Source: Flavobacteriales bacterium
Lineage (GTDB): Bacteria; Bacteroidota; Bacteroidia; Flavobacteriales_F; PHOS-HE28
Direction: 5' to 3'
DNA: 64,000 nucleotides
Assembly: GCA_016703105.1 (NCBI GenBank)
Contig: JADJCS010000002.1
Span: 124,001-188,000, forward strand
Below, one piece after another: positions 34,600 to 44,094 of this stretch. Position numbers and translations under genes: made by a program. Position 1 is the first letter of the stretch. Each line of letters opens with the position of its first letter. The notes beneath the pieces were generated by a model. The model had not been told where the DNA came from. It was given only the letters and a program-made list of their open reading frames with translations, and did no database searches.

Positions 34600-35829
34600 A
34601 TGCTCCGCTCTTCCTTACTGTTCCTCTTTGCGATCAGCACCCTGGCCCAGGCCCAACTGAACCCGGCGATCACCAGTTGGGTGATCAATCCCGGAGGTGA
34701 GACGGGCTACAACGGGATCCCCTCCAATGTGCTGGAAGTGGTCTACTCAGCGGACTTCGTCTATGTCGGTTGCACCGGGATCCCGGGCTATTCCATCGGT
34801 CCTTGGAGCAACAACCCGAACGATGCGGGCGACCAGGACTGGGAGTTCAAGATCACCTTGGACCCGGTGCAGAACACCGGTGCACCGGTGAATACACCGC
34901 TCGGCCATATCGGGGTGTGGACCAATGGTGTCACGATCTTCAATCCGAGGGACGCGATGAGCTACCAGATGCAGAACATCTGGCACCAGAACGCTTTCTA
35001 TTTCGAAGGCGCGGGCTTCGATGCGTGTTTGGGCCATCCGAACCAGCAGATGGAATACCATACACACATCAATCCCACCTGCCTTTACGATGATGCGGAC
35101 AGCCTGCAGCATTCGCCCATCATCGGCTTCGCGTTCGATGGTTTTCCGGTCTATGGCGCCTACGGCTATGCGAACACGGATGGCACCGGTGGCATTGTAC
35201 GCATGCGCAGCAGCTACCAGGAGCGCGCCATCACCGATCGCACTACGCTCCCCGATGGCACCGTGCTGAACGCGAACCAGTACGGCCCCGCGATCGGAGG
35301 GCAGTACCCCATGGGCGCGTATGTCGAGGACCATGAGTTCATCCAAGGCTCCGGAGATCTGGACGAGCACAATGGCCGTTTCTGTGTCACACCGGAGTAT
35401 CCGAACGGGATCTACGCCTACTTCGTCACCATTGATGCGGACCTGCAACCGGTCTATCCTTACGTGCTCGGCCCGGCTTACTATGGCACGGTGCTCCCCG
35501 GCAATACCGGACCGGGCAGCGGCCACAACAGCATCGACGAAGCGGTGACGGTGTACGATCCGTTCACCGGTGTGGAGGAGGCAGGCACCTCGCTGGACCT
35601 GCGGGCCTATCCCAATCCCGCGAGCGAACACCTGGTGATCGATGGGCTGGAGGGCAGAAGCGCGCAACTGACCATGACCGATGCGCGTGGCGCCGTGGTG
35701 ATGAACGAGCGGGTGCCCGAGGGAATGGAACAATGGACGATCTATCTTCAGCGGCTTTCGAGAGGCAACTACCTGGTGATGCTCACCGGGGATGGGATCC
35801 AATGGAGCCGATCGATCGTGCTGCGATGA
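34600..35829 (+). CDS. YHYH-domain secreted protein with T9SS type A tail
   Basis: 409 aa from ATG 34600 (MLRSSLLFLFAISTLAQAQL, signal peptide). The YHYH-type core is recognisable by MEYHTHINPTC (residues ~150), IIGFAFDGFPVYGAYGY (~170-186) and DLDEHNGRFCVTPEYPNGIYAYFVT (~255-280). The family is secreted and its function is unknown; metal binding by the His residues is plausible. A type A sorting tail (RAYPNPASEHLVIDGLEG ... RGNYLVML ... WSRSIVLR) is closely related to that of the next gene. The stop overlaps the next start (ATGATGA), so the two are translationally coupled. Confidence 0.9.
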   Translation: MLRSSLLFLFAISTLAQAQLNPAITSWVINPGGETGYNGIPSNVLEVVYSADFVYVGCTGIPGYSIGPWSNNPNDAGDQDWEFKITLDPVQNTGAPVNTPLGHIGVWTNGVTIFNPRDAMSYQMQNIWHQNAFYFEGAGFDACLGHPNQQMEYHTHINPTCLYDDADSLQHSPIIGFAFDGFPVYGAYGYANTDGTGGIVRMRSSYQERAITDRTTLPDGTVLNANQYGPAIGGQYPMGAYVEDHEFIQGSGDLDEHNGRFCVTPEYPNGIYAYFVTIDADLQPVYPYVLGPAYYGTVLPGNTGPGSGHNSIDEAVTVYDPFTGVEEAGTSLDLRAYPNPASEHLVIDGLEGRSAQLTMTDARGAVVMNERVPEGMEQWTIYLQRLSRGNYLVMLTGDGIQWSRSIVLR

Positions 35830-37472
35830 TGAAGCATATCCTATTCATGAGCGCCGCTCTTCTCCTATCGGGAGTGACAATGGCGCAGCCGACCATGGGG
35901 CTGACACAATACGCTCCCGTTGTCGGGGAGGACTACGTTCTGTTCTCCCCGCTTCCCAGCACGCAGACCTACTTGATCGACCGCTGCGGCAATGAGGTGA
36001 AGCAATGGACCGGCTCGGCCAACCCGGGTACGATCGCGCAATTGCTCCCGGATGGTTCCTTACTGCGCGCATCCAACATTCCGAACCCCGTGTTCACCGG
36101 TGGGGGCCGGGGAGGGCTGCTGGAACGATACGATTGGGACGGTAACCCGCTATGGAGCTACACGCTGAGCAACGACAGCCTGTGCCAGCACCACGACGTC
36201 GCGCTGCTCCCGAACGGGAACATGCTCGTGATCGTGTGGGATGGCCGCGACAGTTCGGATGCGGTGGCGCATGGCAAGGACCCCGCCCTTACCAACCCCA
36301 TGCTATGGAGCGAGCGCATCCTGGAACTCGAACCCGTGGGTACCGACTCGGTGAACGTGGTCTGGGAATGGAGGCTATGGGACCATTTGGTGCAGGACTT
36401 CGACAGCATGCTGCCTGGCTATGGTGTGGTGCGCGATCATCCGGAGCTGGTGGACATCAACTTCGTTCAAGGCCCACCGAACAGCGCGGACTGGATCCAC
36501 ATGAACTCGGTCTCCTACAACGAGGCACTGGATCAAGTGGTGTTGAGCTCGCACAGCCTGGACGAGATCTGGATCATCGATCACAGCACCACCACGAGCG
36601 AAGCCGCGGGCCATACCGGTGGTGTCGTAGGTCGCGGTGGTGATCTGTTGTACCGCTGGGGGAACCCGCAAGGCTACGGCCGGGGCTCAATGGCCGATCA
36701 AGTGTTCTTCGGTCAGCATCATGCCTCCTGGCTTCCGCCCGGTCATCCGCACGAAGGAAAGATCCTGGTGTTCAACAACGGGCTGGGCAGGCCCGGCGAC
36801 GAATACAGCAGCTTGGAGATCATCGCCCCGCCGCTGCAACTGGACGGCTCGTACGCGATCGCTCCTGATACGGCGTTCGCTCCCGTGGTCCAGGATTGGA
36901 TCTGGACCGCACCTGTGCCCACCGACTTCTACGCGCACAATGTCAGCGGTGTATATCCCATAGGCGATAATTATCTGGTGACCGATGGACCCGATGGGCT
37001 GTTCTTCCAGATCGACGGGTCGGAGAGCGTGATATGGCGCTACATAAATCCCGTGAACGCCCAAGGGCCGATGACCCAGGGCAACACGCCGACCGGTAAC
37101 AATGTGTTCCGTGGTATTCCCTATGCCTCCGATTTCCCAGGGTTCATCGGGCATACGCTCATCGCGGGCGCTCCCGTCGAATTGGATCCGCTCGTTCCAT
37201 CGCTTTGCGCTACCACCGCGATCACGACGGAGATCAACGGTGACACCTATGTCTATCCGAATCCGGCGAGCGATCACTTGATGATCGATGGTCTGGATGG
37301 TAGCGTCGTGGAGATCTCCGTTGCGAACGCGCTAGGCTCCGTGTTCCGCCGCGAACGTATCCCGAGTGGTACGGAAAAGTGGTCGCTCGACCTGCTGGGG
37401 ATCGCGCCCGGTATGTACGTGATCACGTGCACCGGCGACAAGCAATGGAGCCAACGGATCGTGGTACGCTGA
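35826..37472 (+). CDS. Arylsulfotransferase-like (ASST) propeller protein with T9SS type A tail
   Basis: 548 aa; the first ATG (35826) overlaps the upstream stop and a second ATG follows at once. After the signal peptide (HILFMSAALLLSGVTMAQ), six-bladed propeller features of the ASST family appear: YLIDRCGNEVKQW, GLLERYDWDGNPLWSYTL, CQHHDVALLPNGNMLVI, GWNPQG-like LLYRWGNPQGYG and FGQHHASWLPPGHPHEGKILVFNNG. ASST enzymes transfer sulfate between phenols using a histidine, but activity here is unproven. The tail (YPNPASDHLMIDGLDG ... GMYVITCTGDKQWSQRIVVR) resembles that of its neighbour, so the pair shares an export route and probably a surface complex. Confidence 0.85.
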   Translation: MMKHILFMSAALLLSGVTMAQPTMGLTQYAPVVGEDYVLFSPLPSTQTYLIDRCGNEVKQWTGSANPGTIAQLLPDGSLLRASNIPNPVFTGGGRGGLLERYDWDGNPLWSYTLSNDSLCQHHDVALLPNGNMLVIVWDGRDSSDAVAHGKDPALTNPMLWSERILELEPVGTDSVNVVWEWRLWDHLVQDFDSMLPGYGVVRDHPELVDINFVQGPPNSADWIHMNSVSYNEALDQVVLSSHSLDEIWIIDHSTTTSEAAGHTGGVVGRGGDLLYRWGNPQGYGRGSMADQVFFGQHHASWLPPGHPHEGKILVFNNGLGRPGDEYSSLEIIAPPLQLDGSYAIAPDTAFAPVVQDWIWTAPVPTDFYAHNVSGVYPIGDNYLVTDGPDGLFFQIDGSESVIWRYINPVNAQGPMTQGNTPTGNNVFRGIPYASDFPGFIGHTLIAGAPVELDPLVPSLCATTAITTEINGDTYVYPNPASDHLMIDGLDGSVVEISVANALGSVFRRERIPSGTEKWSLDLLGIAPGMYVITCTGDKQWSQRIVVR

Positions 37473-37500
37473 CCAAACCGACCTTTGGGCGCTTTTGCCC

Positions 37501-38439
37501 ATGGTCCGCGATCCTGTTCCACCTACCCGCCTGAAGGTCTACCTGGCCTTCGCGGCGATCTACCTGATCTGGGGTAGCACCTACTTCTTCATCCGCGAAG
37601 CGCTGGACGGCTTTCCACCGTTCATGCTCGGTGGCTTGCGCTTTTTGGTCGCCGCGTTGCTGATGTTCGCATGGTGCCTGGTCACGGGGCAGAGCATCCG
37701 GCCGGGGAAGGACCTGCGCAATGCGGCGATCACCGGCATCCTGTTGTGCTTCGTAGGTAACGGCGCCGTGGTCTGGGTGGAACAGTCGATCCCGAGCAGC
37801 GTGGTGGCGATCGTGATCGCGGTGGCCCCGCTCTCATTTATTCTGTTGGACAAACCCCAGTGGCGCGTGAACTTTCGGAGCTTCCCCACCTTGCTCGGTG
37901 TGGTCGCCGGTTTTGCCGGGGTACTGCTGTTGTTCAGTGAAAAGATCGCCGCGCAATGGGCGGCCACCGAGGTGACACCGGAGTTCTCGGCCATGTTCAT
38001 CCTGCTGCTGGGCATCATCGGTTGGCCAGCGGGATCGATCTATGCGAAGTACCATCCGGCTTCCATTCCGAACCTGGTGAACAGCGGCTGGCAGATGTTC
38101 ATCGGCGCGTTGTGCTTCCTGCTGGCCAGCACCGCGCGAGGGGAGTGGTCCGTGGTGGAATGGGCCACCATACCGATGAACGCGTGGCTCTCGTTGCTCT
38201 ACCTCATCCTCTTCGGATCCATCATCGGCTTCAGCGCCTATGTATGGTTGCTGCAGGTGCGGCCCGCGACCCAGGTGAGCACGTACGCCTACGTGAACCC
38301 CGTGGTGGCAGTGCTCCTCGGCGTGTTCGTAGGGCAGGAGGTGATCGGCTGGCGTGAACTCGCTGGATTGGTAGTGATACTAGGCGGGGTATTGTTGATC
38401 AATCTCGCTAAGTACCGCCTGCCAGGCCGAGCGAGTTGA
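37501..38439 (+). CDS. EamA-family (DMT superfamily) exporter
   Basis: 312 aa from ATG 37501. Ten hydrophobic helices form the two EamA repeats. The first begins YLAFAAIYLIWGSTYFFIRE (~15-34) and the second includes GIIGWPAGSIYAKYHP (~180-195); YLILFGSIIGFSAYVWLLQ and ASTYAYVNPVVAVLLGVFVGQE are near the end. Members export amino acids or metabolites and the substrate is not predictable here. cgcttttg lies 3 nt before the ATG, another possible -7 box. It converges on the reductase gene with a 3-bp gap, so the two genes overlap in their 3' regions. Confidence 0.92.
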   Translation: MVRDPVPPTRLKVYLAFAAIYLIWGSTYFFIREALDGFPPFMLGGLRFLVAALLMFAWCLVTGQSIRPGKDLRNAAITGILLCFVGNGAVVWVEQSIPSSVVAIVIAVAPLSFILLDKPQWRVNFRSFPTLLGVVAGFAGVLLLFSEKIAAQWAATEVTPEFSAMFILLLGIIGWPAGSIYAKYHPASIPNLVNSGWQMFIGALCFLLASTARGEWSVVEWATIPMNAWLSLLYLILFGSIIGFSAYVWLLQVRPATQVSTYAYVNPVVAVLLGVFVGQEVIGWRELAGLVVILGGVLLINLAKYRLPGRAS

Positions 38440-38442
38440 TCC

Positions 38443-39111
38443 CTATTGCTCGAACACCAGCGACTCCGACTTGGCGCCGAGCGTAAGGAGCATCGCGTTG
38501 ATGTCCCTCACGAAGTCGTCCGGGCCGCATACATAGAAGTGCTGGTCGAAGTTCTGCACCAGGGTGATCAGCGTATCGCGATCGATACGGCGTTCATGGA
38601 AACCGATCACATGCTGCCGGGTGAAGACCTTCAGGAACCGCTTGCCGAGCAGTTTGGTGAACTCATCATCCAGGATCACATCATCGGCCGTCCGGTTGGA
38701 GACCAGGAGCGTGTTGCCGCGCAGCTGCTTCTTCTCGTGCAGGTGGCGCAGGATGGCGATGAAGGGCGTGACCCCCGCGCCACCGGCGATGAAGAAGCCA
38801 GGACCCTTGTACTGGATCGCGCCGAACACATCGTGCAACAGCAGTTCATCGCCGGTGTGCAGCAGGCCCAATTGCTTGGTCACGCCATCATGCTTCTCGT
38901 AGATCTTGATGATCAGTTCCAGCCGCTTCGCGCCGGGCAAGCTGGTGAATGTGAAGGGGCGCCGCTGTTCCTCCCATCCCGGCTTGTTGATCGCCACGTC
39001 CGCCGCCTGGCCCGGCTCGAAAGCATAACCTGCGGGCCGTTCGAGCGTGAACCGTTTCACGTTCGGGGTGATGAACTCGGTGTGCAGGATGGAGACCTTG
39101 TGCTTTGCCAT
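38443..39111 (-). CDS. FAD-dependent flavodoxin/ferredoxin-NADP reductase-like oxidoreductase
   Basis: 222 aa. The FAD-binding half has RRPFTFTSLPG (~50-60, the RxYS-like motif), with HDVFGAIQYKG around residue 100. The NAD-binding half has FIAGGAGVTPFIAILRHL (~107-124) and YVCGPDDFVRDI (~195). It ends in LVFEQ, as in ferredoxin reductases where an aromatic near the C-terminus stacks on FAD. It is a stand-alone FNR-fold enzyme without a 2Fe-2S domain, likely shuttling electrons between NAD(P)H and a small carrier. The carrier is unknown. CTTTCG about 33 nt upstream of the start is a weak promoter candidate. Confidence 0.9.
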   Translation of the reverse strand: MAKHKVSILHTEFITPNVKRFTLERPAGYAFEPGQAADVAINKPGWEEQRRPFTFTSLPGAKRLELIIKIYEKHDGVTKQLGLLHTGDELLLHDVFGAIQYKGPGFFIAGGAGVTPFIAILRHLHEKKQLRGNTLLVSNRTADDVILDDEFTKLLGKRFLKVFTRQHVIGFHERRIDRDTLITLVQNFDQHFYVCGPDDFVRDINAMLLTLGAKSESLVFEQ

Positions 39112-39150
39112 GGGTGTGGGATGGTGAGCGGTCGGCGAAAGTGCTGCGCT

Positions 39151-39573
39151 TTAGTCGTCCAGGAACCGCGCCCGCTGTGCGGGGGTGGGCACCATGCAAC
39201 TGTCCGTTCGTCCGAACCAGCGGTAGCGATGGCGTGCCACCAGGTCGTACACAGCATCCCGTACGAAGCGCGGTACGATGATCAGTCCGTACGCCAATGG
39301 CCACAGGCCCCGCATGTCCCGCGCGATGTGCAATGCGGCGGAAGAACGCAGGTGCACCTTGCCGTGGCGGAGATAGATCAGCGTGCGCATGGACTCTTTC
39401 TCCAGTGCGAAGTCGTTCATCACCGCGCGACCGGTCGCTCCCTGAAGTGTGGCGAAATGGAAGCGACCGCGGGGATCACGCGCGATCAGGAACCGCACAA
39501 CACCGTTGCACAGGTTGCATACACCATCGAAGAGCACGAGGTGCTCTGGCATGGGGTGCGGAGGTACGGCCAT
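39151..39573 (-). CDS. DCC1-like thiol-disulfide oxidoreductase (DUF393)
   Basis: 140 aa from ATG 39573; ATG 39552 is the alternative. The DCC motif FDGVCNLCNG (Cys19, Cys22) sits at the N-terminus. It is followed by FHFATLQG, TLIYLRHGKVHLRSSAALHI and a C-terminal RYRWFG region, all standard for the YuxK/DUF393 family. The CxxC pair suggests thiol-disulfide exchange, although no substrate is known. It is 38 bp from the start of the reductase-side gap and on the same strand as its neighbours. Confidence 0.9.
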   Translation of the reverse strand: MAVPPHPMPEHLVLFDGVCNLCNGVVRFLIARDPRGRFHFATLQGATGRAVMNDFALEKESMRTLIYLRHGKVHLRSSAALHIARDMRGLWPLAYGLIIVPRFVRDAVYDLVARHRYRWFGRTDSCMVPTPAQRARFLDD

Positions 39574-39611
39574 GGCGGTCCGAAGGTCCGAAGAGAAAAC
39601 CGCGTCCGGTG

Positions 39612-40544
39612 CTAAGGGGTCCCACCACGTGCGCCCTCCACCATACGGAGCATATGGTCGGAGATGCTGTCCGGATAGTAGAACGGACCGCAGACATGGC
39701 ACTGATCGATGGGAAGGAAGGTCTTGGGTTCGTTCGCGGCGCCGAAAAGCCGCTCGCCCATTGCGGAGGGGATCGTGGCGTCCTCGCGGCTGTGGACCAC
39801 CAGCACGGGTTTGTGGAACTCGGCGATGGACCGCTTCGCGCTGTACATCTCCCGCGTCATCCAACGCGCGAAAAAGCCCAGCTTGGCCAGCGCCACGGCG
39901 ACATCGTCGTGCGAGGAGAACGCCCCCTCGACCACCAGCGCATCGATCAGGTCCTGATGCTCCGCGGCCACACAGGGTGCCAGGTGTCCGCCCAGCGATT
40001 GGCCATAGAGGATCAAGGCGCCCAAGTCCTCTCCGGTACCACGCAGGTATTTCAGCGCGGCGATGCCGTCCTCCTTCACATGTCGCCGTGTCGCCTTACC
40101 CTCTGAGAACCCGTAACCGCTATAGTCCGGGATGAGGACGCTGTAGCCGCGCTCCACGAAAGGGAGCATCATGGAGTAGTTCGTGGTCACGTTGCCGCTG
40201 TTGCCATGGAAGAACAGGAGCGTGGCACCATTGCTCGCGGCAGCGAGCGGCGTGATGTACCAGGCGTGCAGCATATGGCCGCGTTCGTTGGGGAAGAAGC
40301 GGCTGGTGATCGCATAGCCCATGTCCAGCACTTCCCCCTGCTCGTTCCTGAAGGTGGGCTGATGCAGCGGGTCCAATTCGACCTGGATAACCACTTTTTT
40401 GGTGTGGTCCTTCACGGTCGCTGTGGAGGCCGTGGCCGGTATCGGTTCCGGGGAAAGGAACAGGCCGTTGAAGGCGCATGCTTGGAGCAAGGTCGCGCAC
40501 GTCGCCACGAGGATCATCCGAAAAAGGTCGTGCGCCGTGCACAT
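39612..40544 (-). CDS. Alpha/beta hydrolase, probable lipoprotein
   Basis: 310 aa from ATG 40544. An N-terminal hydrophobic segment ends in LLQAC, a lipobox, so the mature protein is probably lipid-anchored. The hydrolase fold shows the oxyanion region LLFFHGNSGNVTTNYSMML, the nucleophile elbow YGQSLGG (Ser in GQSLG), Asp in VVHSREDATIP and a late His in DQCHVCGPF. It resembles the BEM46/YfhR-type esterases. The ATG shares its A with the stop of the upstream ureohydrolase (TGATG), so the two are translationally coupled. The substrate is unknown. Confidence 0.87.
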   Translation of the reverse strand: MCTAHDLFRMILVATCATLLQACAFNGLFLSPEPIPATASTATVKDHTKKVVIQVELDPLHQPTFRNEQGEVLDMGYAITSRFFPNERGHMLHAWYITPLAAASNGATLLFFHGNSGNVTTNYSMMLPFVERGYSVLIPDYSGYGFSEGKATRRHVKEDGIAALKYLRGTGEDLGALILYGQSLGGHLAPCVAAEHQDLIDALVVEGAFSSHDDVAVALAKLGFFARWMTREMYSAKRSIAEFHKPVLVVHSREDATIPSAMGERLFGAANEPKTFLPIDQCHVCGPFYYPDSISDHMLRMVEGARGGTP

Positions 40545-41590
40545 CACTTCGCAGCGAGCACCCCGCAGAGATGCCACAGCAGCCGCGCTCCGACGTTGGC
40601 GTCCCAGTCGCCGTGCGCCCCGGGTGAAACTTCGACGAGATCGAAACCGATGATCTTTTTCCCACTGGCGGCGAGGCGCGAGAGGAGGTACGTGGCTTCC
40701 TCGAAGGCTAGTCCGCCGGGCACGGGGGTGCCGGTGTGCGGGCAAAGGGTGGGATCGAGCCCGTCGATATCGAAGCTGATATGCACTTTTTCGGGCAGGC
40801 CCGCGATGATCGCATCGCATTGCTCGCGCCACGTGATGCCCTCGAACTGTTGCCGACGGATGTCCGCGCTGCGCACCACTTTCACGCGGCCCTTCGACGC
40901 CAGGAACACGTCGTTCTCTTCAGCGCAGAAGTCGCGAATACCCACTTGCACCACCGTTGTGATCGGCTTCAGCTCGAGCGCGTTGTACATGATGCTCGCA
41001 TGGCTGAAAGTGAAGCCCTCGTATGCATTGCGCAGGTCCATGTGCGCATCGATGTGCAGAACGCCGAACTGCTTGTGACGCTTGGCCAAGGCGCGGTAGA
41101 AGCCGAGCGGTGTGCTATGGTCCCCACCGATCAACCCCACCAGCTTGCCGCCATCCAGCAATTCCCCAGTACGCTCCTCCACCCATTCGTTCATCACCGC
41201 ACATTCCTCGTTCACCAGATCGAGGGCTTTTTTCGCCTGCGCGAACTCCTTCTTCGAGCCGCCTTCAGTGAGCATGGTGATCACCTTGTGCGCCTCCTTC
41301 TTCAGGGCTTTGCTCTGTTGCAACAAGGCCTTCGGAATTTCGTCCATTGCTATGCCCCGCTTCCATAAGGCGGGGAACTCCGGATGGAAGAGGTCCACCT
41401 GGAAACTCGCGTTGAAGATGGCCTCGGGCCCCCTGCTGGTGCCGCCGCCGTAGCTGGTGGTCACCTCCCAGGGAACGGGCACCAGAACGATGTCGGCCTC
41501 TTCACAGGTGAAGGGTAGACCGTACATCTGCGCGTTGGCGTCGCCCGGGCTGCTCGGGTCGAACGACTTGATCTTGGAGGCTTTGCTCAT
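40544..41590 (-). CDS. Ureohydrolase (arginase/agmatinase/formimidoylglutamase family)
   Basis: 348 aa from ATG 41590 (MSKASKIKSFDPSSPGDANA). Manganese ligands are all present: GGDHS (~155), DAHMD (~180) and SFDIDGLDP (~270), with GGLAFEEATYLL near the C-terminus. The loop insertions and long N-terminus fit the Bacteroidota agmatinase/arginase-like proteins that hydrolyse guanidino compounds to urea or formamide. The exact substrate is not settled by sequence. Coupling to the esterase downstream is notable but its meaning is unclear. Confidence 0.92.
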   Translation of the reverse strand: MSKASKIKSFDPSSPGDANAQMYGLPFTCEEADIVLVPVPWEVTTSYGGGTSRGPEAIFNASFQVDLFHPEFPALWKRGIAMDEIPKALLQQSKALKKEAHKVITMLTEGGSKKEFAQAKKALDLVNEECAVMNEWVEERTGELLDGGKLVGLIGGDHSTPLGFYRALAKRHKQFGVLHIDAHMDLRNAYEGFTFSHASIMYNALELKPITTVVQVGIRDFCAEENDVFLASKGRVKVVRSADIRRQQFEGITWREQCDAIIAGLPEKVHISFDIDGLDPTLCPHTGTPVPGGLAFEEATYLLSRLAASGKKIIGFDLVEVSPGAHGDWDANVGARLLWHLCGVLAAK

Positions 41591-41667
41591 GGTACGGTAC
41601 GCGCATGTGGTCACACGCGGATGGGCCGCGAAGTTCGGTGCTATCGAGCGACTTCCTTGGCACCTTT

Positions 41668-43938
41668 TTACGCCCGCATGATCAACATGCTCGGTGCTTG
41701 CGAAAGCCAGGTGGCTTCGCTCTGCACGGCGCGTTTCCAGCTATCGAGGCCGATCAGCATGAACTCCTGGTCCTTGAGCGGGCTGCCGCCATCGATCGGT
41801 CCGTTCCGCACCTCCATGCTGCCGTGCTCCGCACGTTGCATGCTCTCCACGATGTTGCGCAATTCCGGGTTCTGCTGGAAGACGTTGGCCAGATCGAGCA
41901 GGGTGATCCGCGCGCCCTGGTTCAGCTGGAGCTTCTGCGCATAGGTGAGCAGGAAGCTATCGCCCAGACCGAAGAGCGGTATGACCACGTTCTGCATGCG
42001 CTCGAGACCCTTGTCGACGTAAATACCCACCGGGATGCGGGTCTCCTTGACGATCTGACGCACGCGGTCCTCGAACTCGGCTTGTTCGAAAAGGCGTTCC
42101 CGGCCCGTGAGCGTGCCGATCAAACGTTCCGGATCGATGATCCGGCTGGTGAGCCCTACCAGACGGCCCAGCAAGGTGCCCTCGTAGATGCTCCGGCCCA
42201 CGCCCACGATCATCAGGTCGAAGTTGCCCGTGTTGGCGATGCCGATCAGCTCCTTGTCGATATCCGTGCTGGGCTTGAAGATCACTTCCAAGGGGACCTT
42301 TGCCTCTTTCTGCTCCTTCCGGATGGCGCGGAAACTATCGCGTTCGCGTTCGGCCAGATTGTACTGGTTCACTTCGCTGCTGGGCGTGAGGTGCAACGCG
42401 ACCACGCTGGCGTTCTCGTTCCGTTTCAGGAAGGCGTGGGCCACACGTACCATGTTGCGCCCGCGCTCCGGATCGCCGAAGGGGACCAGTATCCTGAAGC
42501 GTCGCGCTTCCTCCGCGACCAGCGCATCGGGCTTTGTGGCGCTCGGAAAGAGCCGATCGATCAGGGTGAGCGTTGGACCCGTCATGAAGGTGGTGACCAA
42601 CGCCATGATCACCAGCATCGCGAAGATCTCCGGGCTCAATACACCGAGGTCGTAGCCGATGTTGAGGACGATCAGTTCCATCAAGCCGCGGGTGTTCATC
42701 AGGGCACCCAGGATCATGCTTTCGCGCCATGACTGGCCGACGAACCGCGCGGCCAGCGCGCTCCCCAGGAATTTGCCGGTGACGGCCACGGCGAGGATCG
42801 CGAAGCACCATTTCCACAGTTCGAAGCTGTTGAGCAGACCGATCTCGGTGCGCAAGCCGGTGTACACGAAGAACAAGGGTAGCAGCAGCACCACCGCCAG
42901 GTCCTCCACCTTTTCGATGAAGATGCTGCGGAACCGTTGGTTCACGGGCATGATCACCCCGGCCATGAACGCTCCGAACAACGCGTGGATGCCAATGACC
43001 TCGGTGGTGTAGGCGGAGCAGAGCAGGATGACCACGAACACCGCGACAATGGGCTTGCTCAGACTTTCGCGGTCGGCGTACACATCCCCCAACTTCCGGA
43101 GGAACGGACGGACCAGGCGCACCATCAGGATCACGTAAGCTAAGGCCATCAGTACGGTGTACACGCTGCTCACGATGCTGCCGGCCTTCACGATCGCGAT
43201 CACCACGGCCAGGATGCACCAGGCGGTGATGTCATCCGCAGCGGCGCAGGTGATGGCCAATGCACCCAACCGCGTTCGCTGCAGCCCACGTTCCTGCACG
43301 ATGCGCGCCAGCACGGGGAACGCCGTGATGCTCATCGCGATGCCCAGGAAAAGCGCGAACGAAAGGAACTGCACACCACCGGGCGCGAAGCCCGTGTACA
43401 TGAAGTAGGCAAGACCGAACCCGAGCGAGAAGGGGAAGATGATGCTGGCATGGCTCACCACTATTGCGTCCTGCGCCCTGTTGCGCAGCACGCCGAGGTC
43501 CAGTTCCATGCCAACGACGAACATGAAAAGGATGAGGCCGATCTGGCTCAGTACGTGCAGGTTCCCGAGCGATCCCGGGGGGAAAAGGAACTCGGAGTAG
43601 GCAGGGAAATGGTCCGCCAGAAAGGAAGGCCCAAGGAAGATGCCCGCCGCGATCTCGCCCACCACGCTGGGCAAGCCGATCTTCTGGCAAAGGAACCCGA
43701 AGACACGCGCCGTAACGATGATGGTGAGGATCTGCAACAGCAGGATCGCCAACGGATGCGTAAGGTTCTCCTTGTAGGTCTCCTTGAAATTGCTCCAATA
43801 CCCTTGGTCCACCGGCTTGTTCAGCAGCTCTACTTTGATGTCCTGCAACCCGATGCCCTGGCCAACTATCACGTACATCAGCGCGAGGCAACACGCGATG
43901 GTGAGCACGTAAAAGATCCAATTGCGGGCGCGGAACAT
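41668..43938 (-). CDS. CPA2-type cation/proton antiporter with universal-stress-like cytoplasmic domain
   Basis: 756 aa from ATG 43938. The antiporter core (~60-440) has about 12 transmembrane helices: GLPSVVGEIAAGIFLGPSFL, LILFMFVVGMELDL, ITCAAADDITAWCILAVVIA (with the DD pair of the ion path) and RGLMELIVLNIGYDLG. The C-terminal ~270 residues are soluble and hold two USP-like halves (RFRILVPFGDPERGRNMVRV; VVIPLFGLGDSFLLTYAQKL), as in NhaS3/YcaO-adjacent families. It exchanges Na+ or K+ for H+, with the soluble part probably binding a nucleotide. TATCTTG about 10-16 nt before the ATG is a candidate -7 box. Confidence 0.9.
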   Translation of the reverse strand: MFRARNWIFYVLTIACCLALMYVIVGQGIGLQDIKVELLNKPVDQGYWSNFKETYKENLTHPLAILLLQILTIIVTARVFGFLCQKIGLPSVVGEIAAGIFLGPSFLADHFPAYSEFLFPPGSLGNLHVLSQIGLILFMFVVGMELDLGVLRNRAQDAIVVSHASIIFPFSLGFGLAYFMYTGFAPGGVQFLSFALFLGIAMSITAFPVLARIVQERGLQRTRLGALAITCAAADDITAWCILAVVIAIVKAGSIVSSVYTVLMALAYVILMVRLVRPFLRKLGDVYADRESLSKPIVAVFVVILLCSAYTTEVIGIHALFGAFMAGVIMPVNQRFRSIFIEKVEDLAVVLLLPLFFVYTGLRTEIGLLNSFELWKWCFAILAVAVTGKFLGSALAARFVGQSWRESMILGALMNTRGLMELIVLNIGYDLGVLSPEIFAMLVIMALVTTFMTGPTLTLIDRLFPSATKPDALVAEEARRFRILVPFGDPERGRNMVRVAHAFLKRNENASVVALHLTPSSEVNQYNLAERERDSFRAIRKEQKEAKVPLEVIFKPSTDIDKELIGIANTGNFDLMIVGVGRSIYEGTLLGRLVGLTSRIIDPERLIGTLTGRERLFEQAEFEDRVRQIVKETRIPVGIYVDKGLERMQNVVIPLFGLGDSFLLTYAQKLQLNQGARITLLDLANVFQQNPELRNIVESMQRAEHGSMEVRNGPIDGGSPLKDQEFMLIGLDSWKRAVQSEATWLSQAPSMLIMRA

Positions 43939-44013
43939 GACGGGGCGCAAGATAGAACCGCGTGCTTGCCGTCATTGGTCCGGTACGTGAACCCCTGGTT
44001 ATCCAAAGCACGC

Positions 44014-44042
44014 CGCCCCGTCCTCACATGGAGAACGGGGCG
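44014..44042 (-). terminator. Hairpin terminator after the pspC-like gene
   Basis: cgccccgt (44014-44021) and acggggcg (44035-44042) form an 8-bp GC stem with a 13-nt loop downstream of the 44095 stop. Only a short T stretch (gcttt) follows on the minus strand. Confidence 0.5.
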
Positions 44043-44094
44043 ACCCCATGTCCTGACGGACGACCCCTCGTTGCCGTAGGAACAGGTGCTTCGA

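Noticed and set aside
41605..42732. 375-codon ORF antisense to the antiporter gene
   Set aside because: Low-complexity, His/Gln/Arg-rich shadow; the antiporter frame on the other strand is unambiguous.
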